Made by a program: the position numbers and the translations under genes. A DNA stretch of 5,758 nucleotides from CAWUJT01 sp963922715 (GTDB lineage Bacteria; Pseudomonadota; Alphaproteobacteria; Rhodobacterales; Rhodobacteraceae). The notes beneath the pieces were generated by a model that saw only the letters and a list, made by a program, of their open reading frames with translations, was not told where the DNA came from and searched no databases. Shown here piece by piece: positions 5,149-5,758 of this stretch (position 1 is the first letter of the stretch; every line of letters starts with the position of its first letter). Location: positions 1-5,758 of the forward strand of contig CAWUJT010000114.1 in assembly GCA_963922715.1 (NCBI GenBank), in the 5' to 3' direction.

Positions 5149-5758
5149 GGGTCGCCAATATCTATGTCCGGCGTGGTGTTTCAACAACGCTGAAGGACGT
5201 CTCTTTCTCTCTCGAACCTGGGCGTACTCTGGCGGTGGTCGGGGAAAGCGGCGCAGGTAAGTCCACCCTTATTGGCGCGATCCTCGGGCTTGTCCAGTGT
5301 TCGGCGGGCAGCGTGTCTTGGAATGATGCACCGGTTTTACTATCTCGTCCCGCACTTGTTATGCAAGAACCGCGCGCGGCCTTTAATCCACGCCTGTCGC
5401 TTTGGCGCTCTATTATGGAACCTGTTGTGGCTGGAAAGCATCCCATGGACGCAAACCGTTTGGAAAAGCTTTGCCGAGCCCTTGAAGTACAGCCCGATCT
5501 TCTAGAGCGGCGTCCCGATCAAGTCTCCATCGGGCAGGCACAACGCATGGGTATCGTGCGCGCTCTTATCGCCGCCCCGCCATTGGTTTTGTTTGATGAG
5601 CCGCTATCCGCCCTCGATGCTGTCACACAAAAATACACCGCACGTCTGATTGCTGACATGCAGGAACAGGAAGGATTCGCAGCGCTGATCGTAACCCATG
5701 ATCTCGGGTATGCAGCCGCCTTTGCCGACGAGATTGCTGTGCTACGGGGAGGACGGAT
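5142..5758 (+). CDS. ABC transporter ATP-binding protein, second of two (DppF/NikE type), partial at the window end
   Basis: The frame opens at ATG 5142, inside the last codons of the preceding ATPase, and stays open for 205 codons to the window end. Features in order: strand LRVANIYVRRG, Walker A GESGAGKST (34-42), Q-loop Q75 in VMQEPRAAFNP (the P-x-x-x-x-N-P phrase is typical of peptide/nickel importers), signature VSIGQAQR (128-135), Walker B LVLFDE (148-153), D-loop SALD (156-159), switch H186 in LIVTHDLG and the following FADEIAVLRGGR. The signature departs from LSGGQ at two positions, as in its partner. Only the last few dozen residues should be missing. It would form a heterodimer with the preceding ATPase on the cytoplasmic face of the transporter. 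The 7-base overlap indicates coupled translation. No permease gene occurs in the window; order here is binding protein, ATPase, ATPase, so permeases would have to follow. Confidence 0.9.
   Translation, partial: MLRVANIYVRRGVSTTLKDVSFSLEPGRTLAVVGESGAGKSTLIGAILGLVQCSAGSVSWNDAPVLLSRPALVMQEPRAAFNPRLSLWRSIMEPVVAGKHPMDANRLEKLCRALEVQPDLLERRPDQVSIGQAQRMGIVRALIAAPPLVLFDEPLSALDAVTQKYTARLIADMQEQEGFAALIVTHDLGYAAAFADEIAVLRGGR

Noticed and set aside
5272..5505. Plus-strand 77-codon open frame inside the second ATPase region
   Set aside because: It is a frame shadow; the ATPase frame from 5142 stays open to the window end and carries all ABC motifs.

Overview
The window looks like an accessory or decaying segment of an alphaproteobacterial genome, most likely Rhodobacterales/Rhodobacteraceae. 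This rests on GC-rich ABC transporter genes, a DmeF-type metal exporter and an IS3-family remnant whose recognisable phrases fit that group. No marker gene confirms the taxonomy. Genes of two kinds of base composition sit side by side: an AT-rich left part with dmeF (a hand-counted 60-base sample at 841-900 is 40% GC) and a GC-rich right part with ABC transporter genes (sample at 3901-3960 about 68% GC). A broken insertion sequence lies between them.

Layout. Positions 1-552 hold a minus-strand open frame (145-552) whose C-terminal part faintly resembles the tail of Y-family (UmuC-like) DNA polymerases; it looks like a fragment. An AT-rich intergenic stretch (553-722) with a possible promoter follows, then dmeF (723-1682, +), a cation diffusion facilitator expected to export Co(II)/Ni(II). 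Between the stop codons of dmeF and of a convergent Rrf2-type regulator (2123-2593, -) lies a mutated IS3-family OrfB remnant (about 1700-2121, -).

Upstream of the regulator gene is a control region with two adjacent 22-bp direct repeats (2632-2675) and a GTAACT-N5-AGTTAC inverted repeat (2673-2689). To its right, on the plus strand, 2710-2934 carries the N-terminus of a COG0523/CobW-type G3E GTPase. In it the Gly-Lys-Thr codons of the P-loop have become TGA-GAT-ATG, and everything after about residue 50 is lost.

Positions 2945-5758 hold three tightly coupled plus-strand genes of a peptide/nickel-type ABC importer: a periplasmic solute-binding protein with a signal peptide (2945-4468), a first ATPase overlapping it by 4 bases (4465-5148), and a second ATPase overlapping the first by 7 bases (from 5142, running off the window end). 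No permease is present here; permeases would be expected beyond 5758.

Working model (inference): an Rrf2 regulator reads the tandem repeats and controls a divergent unit that once began with a metal-chaperone-type GTPase and continues with the importer. The GTPase association and the SBP_bac_5 family suggest a metal, metal chelate or short peptide as substrate, but the sequence does not fix it. dmeF next door exports metal, but it appears to be a separate acquisition because it differs in composition, lacks its usual dmeR partner and is bounded by the IS remnant.
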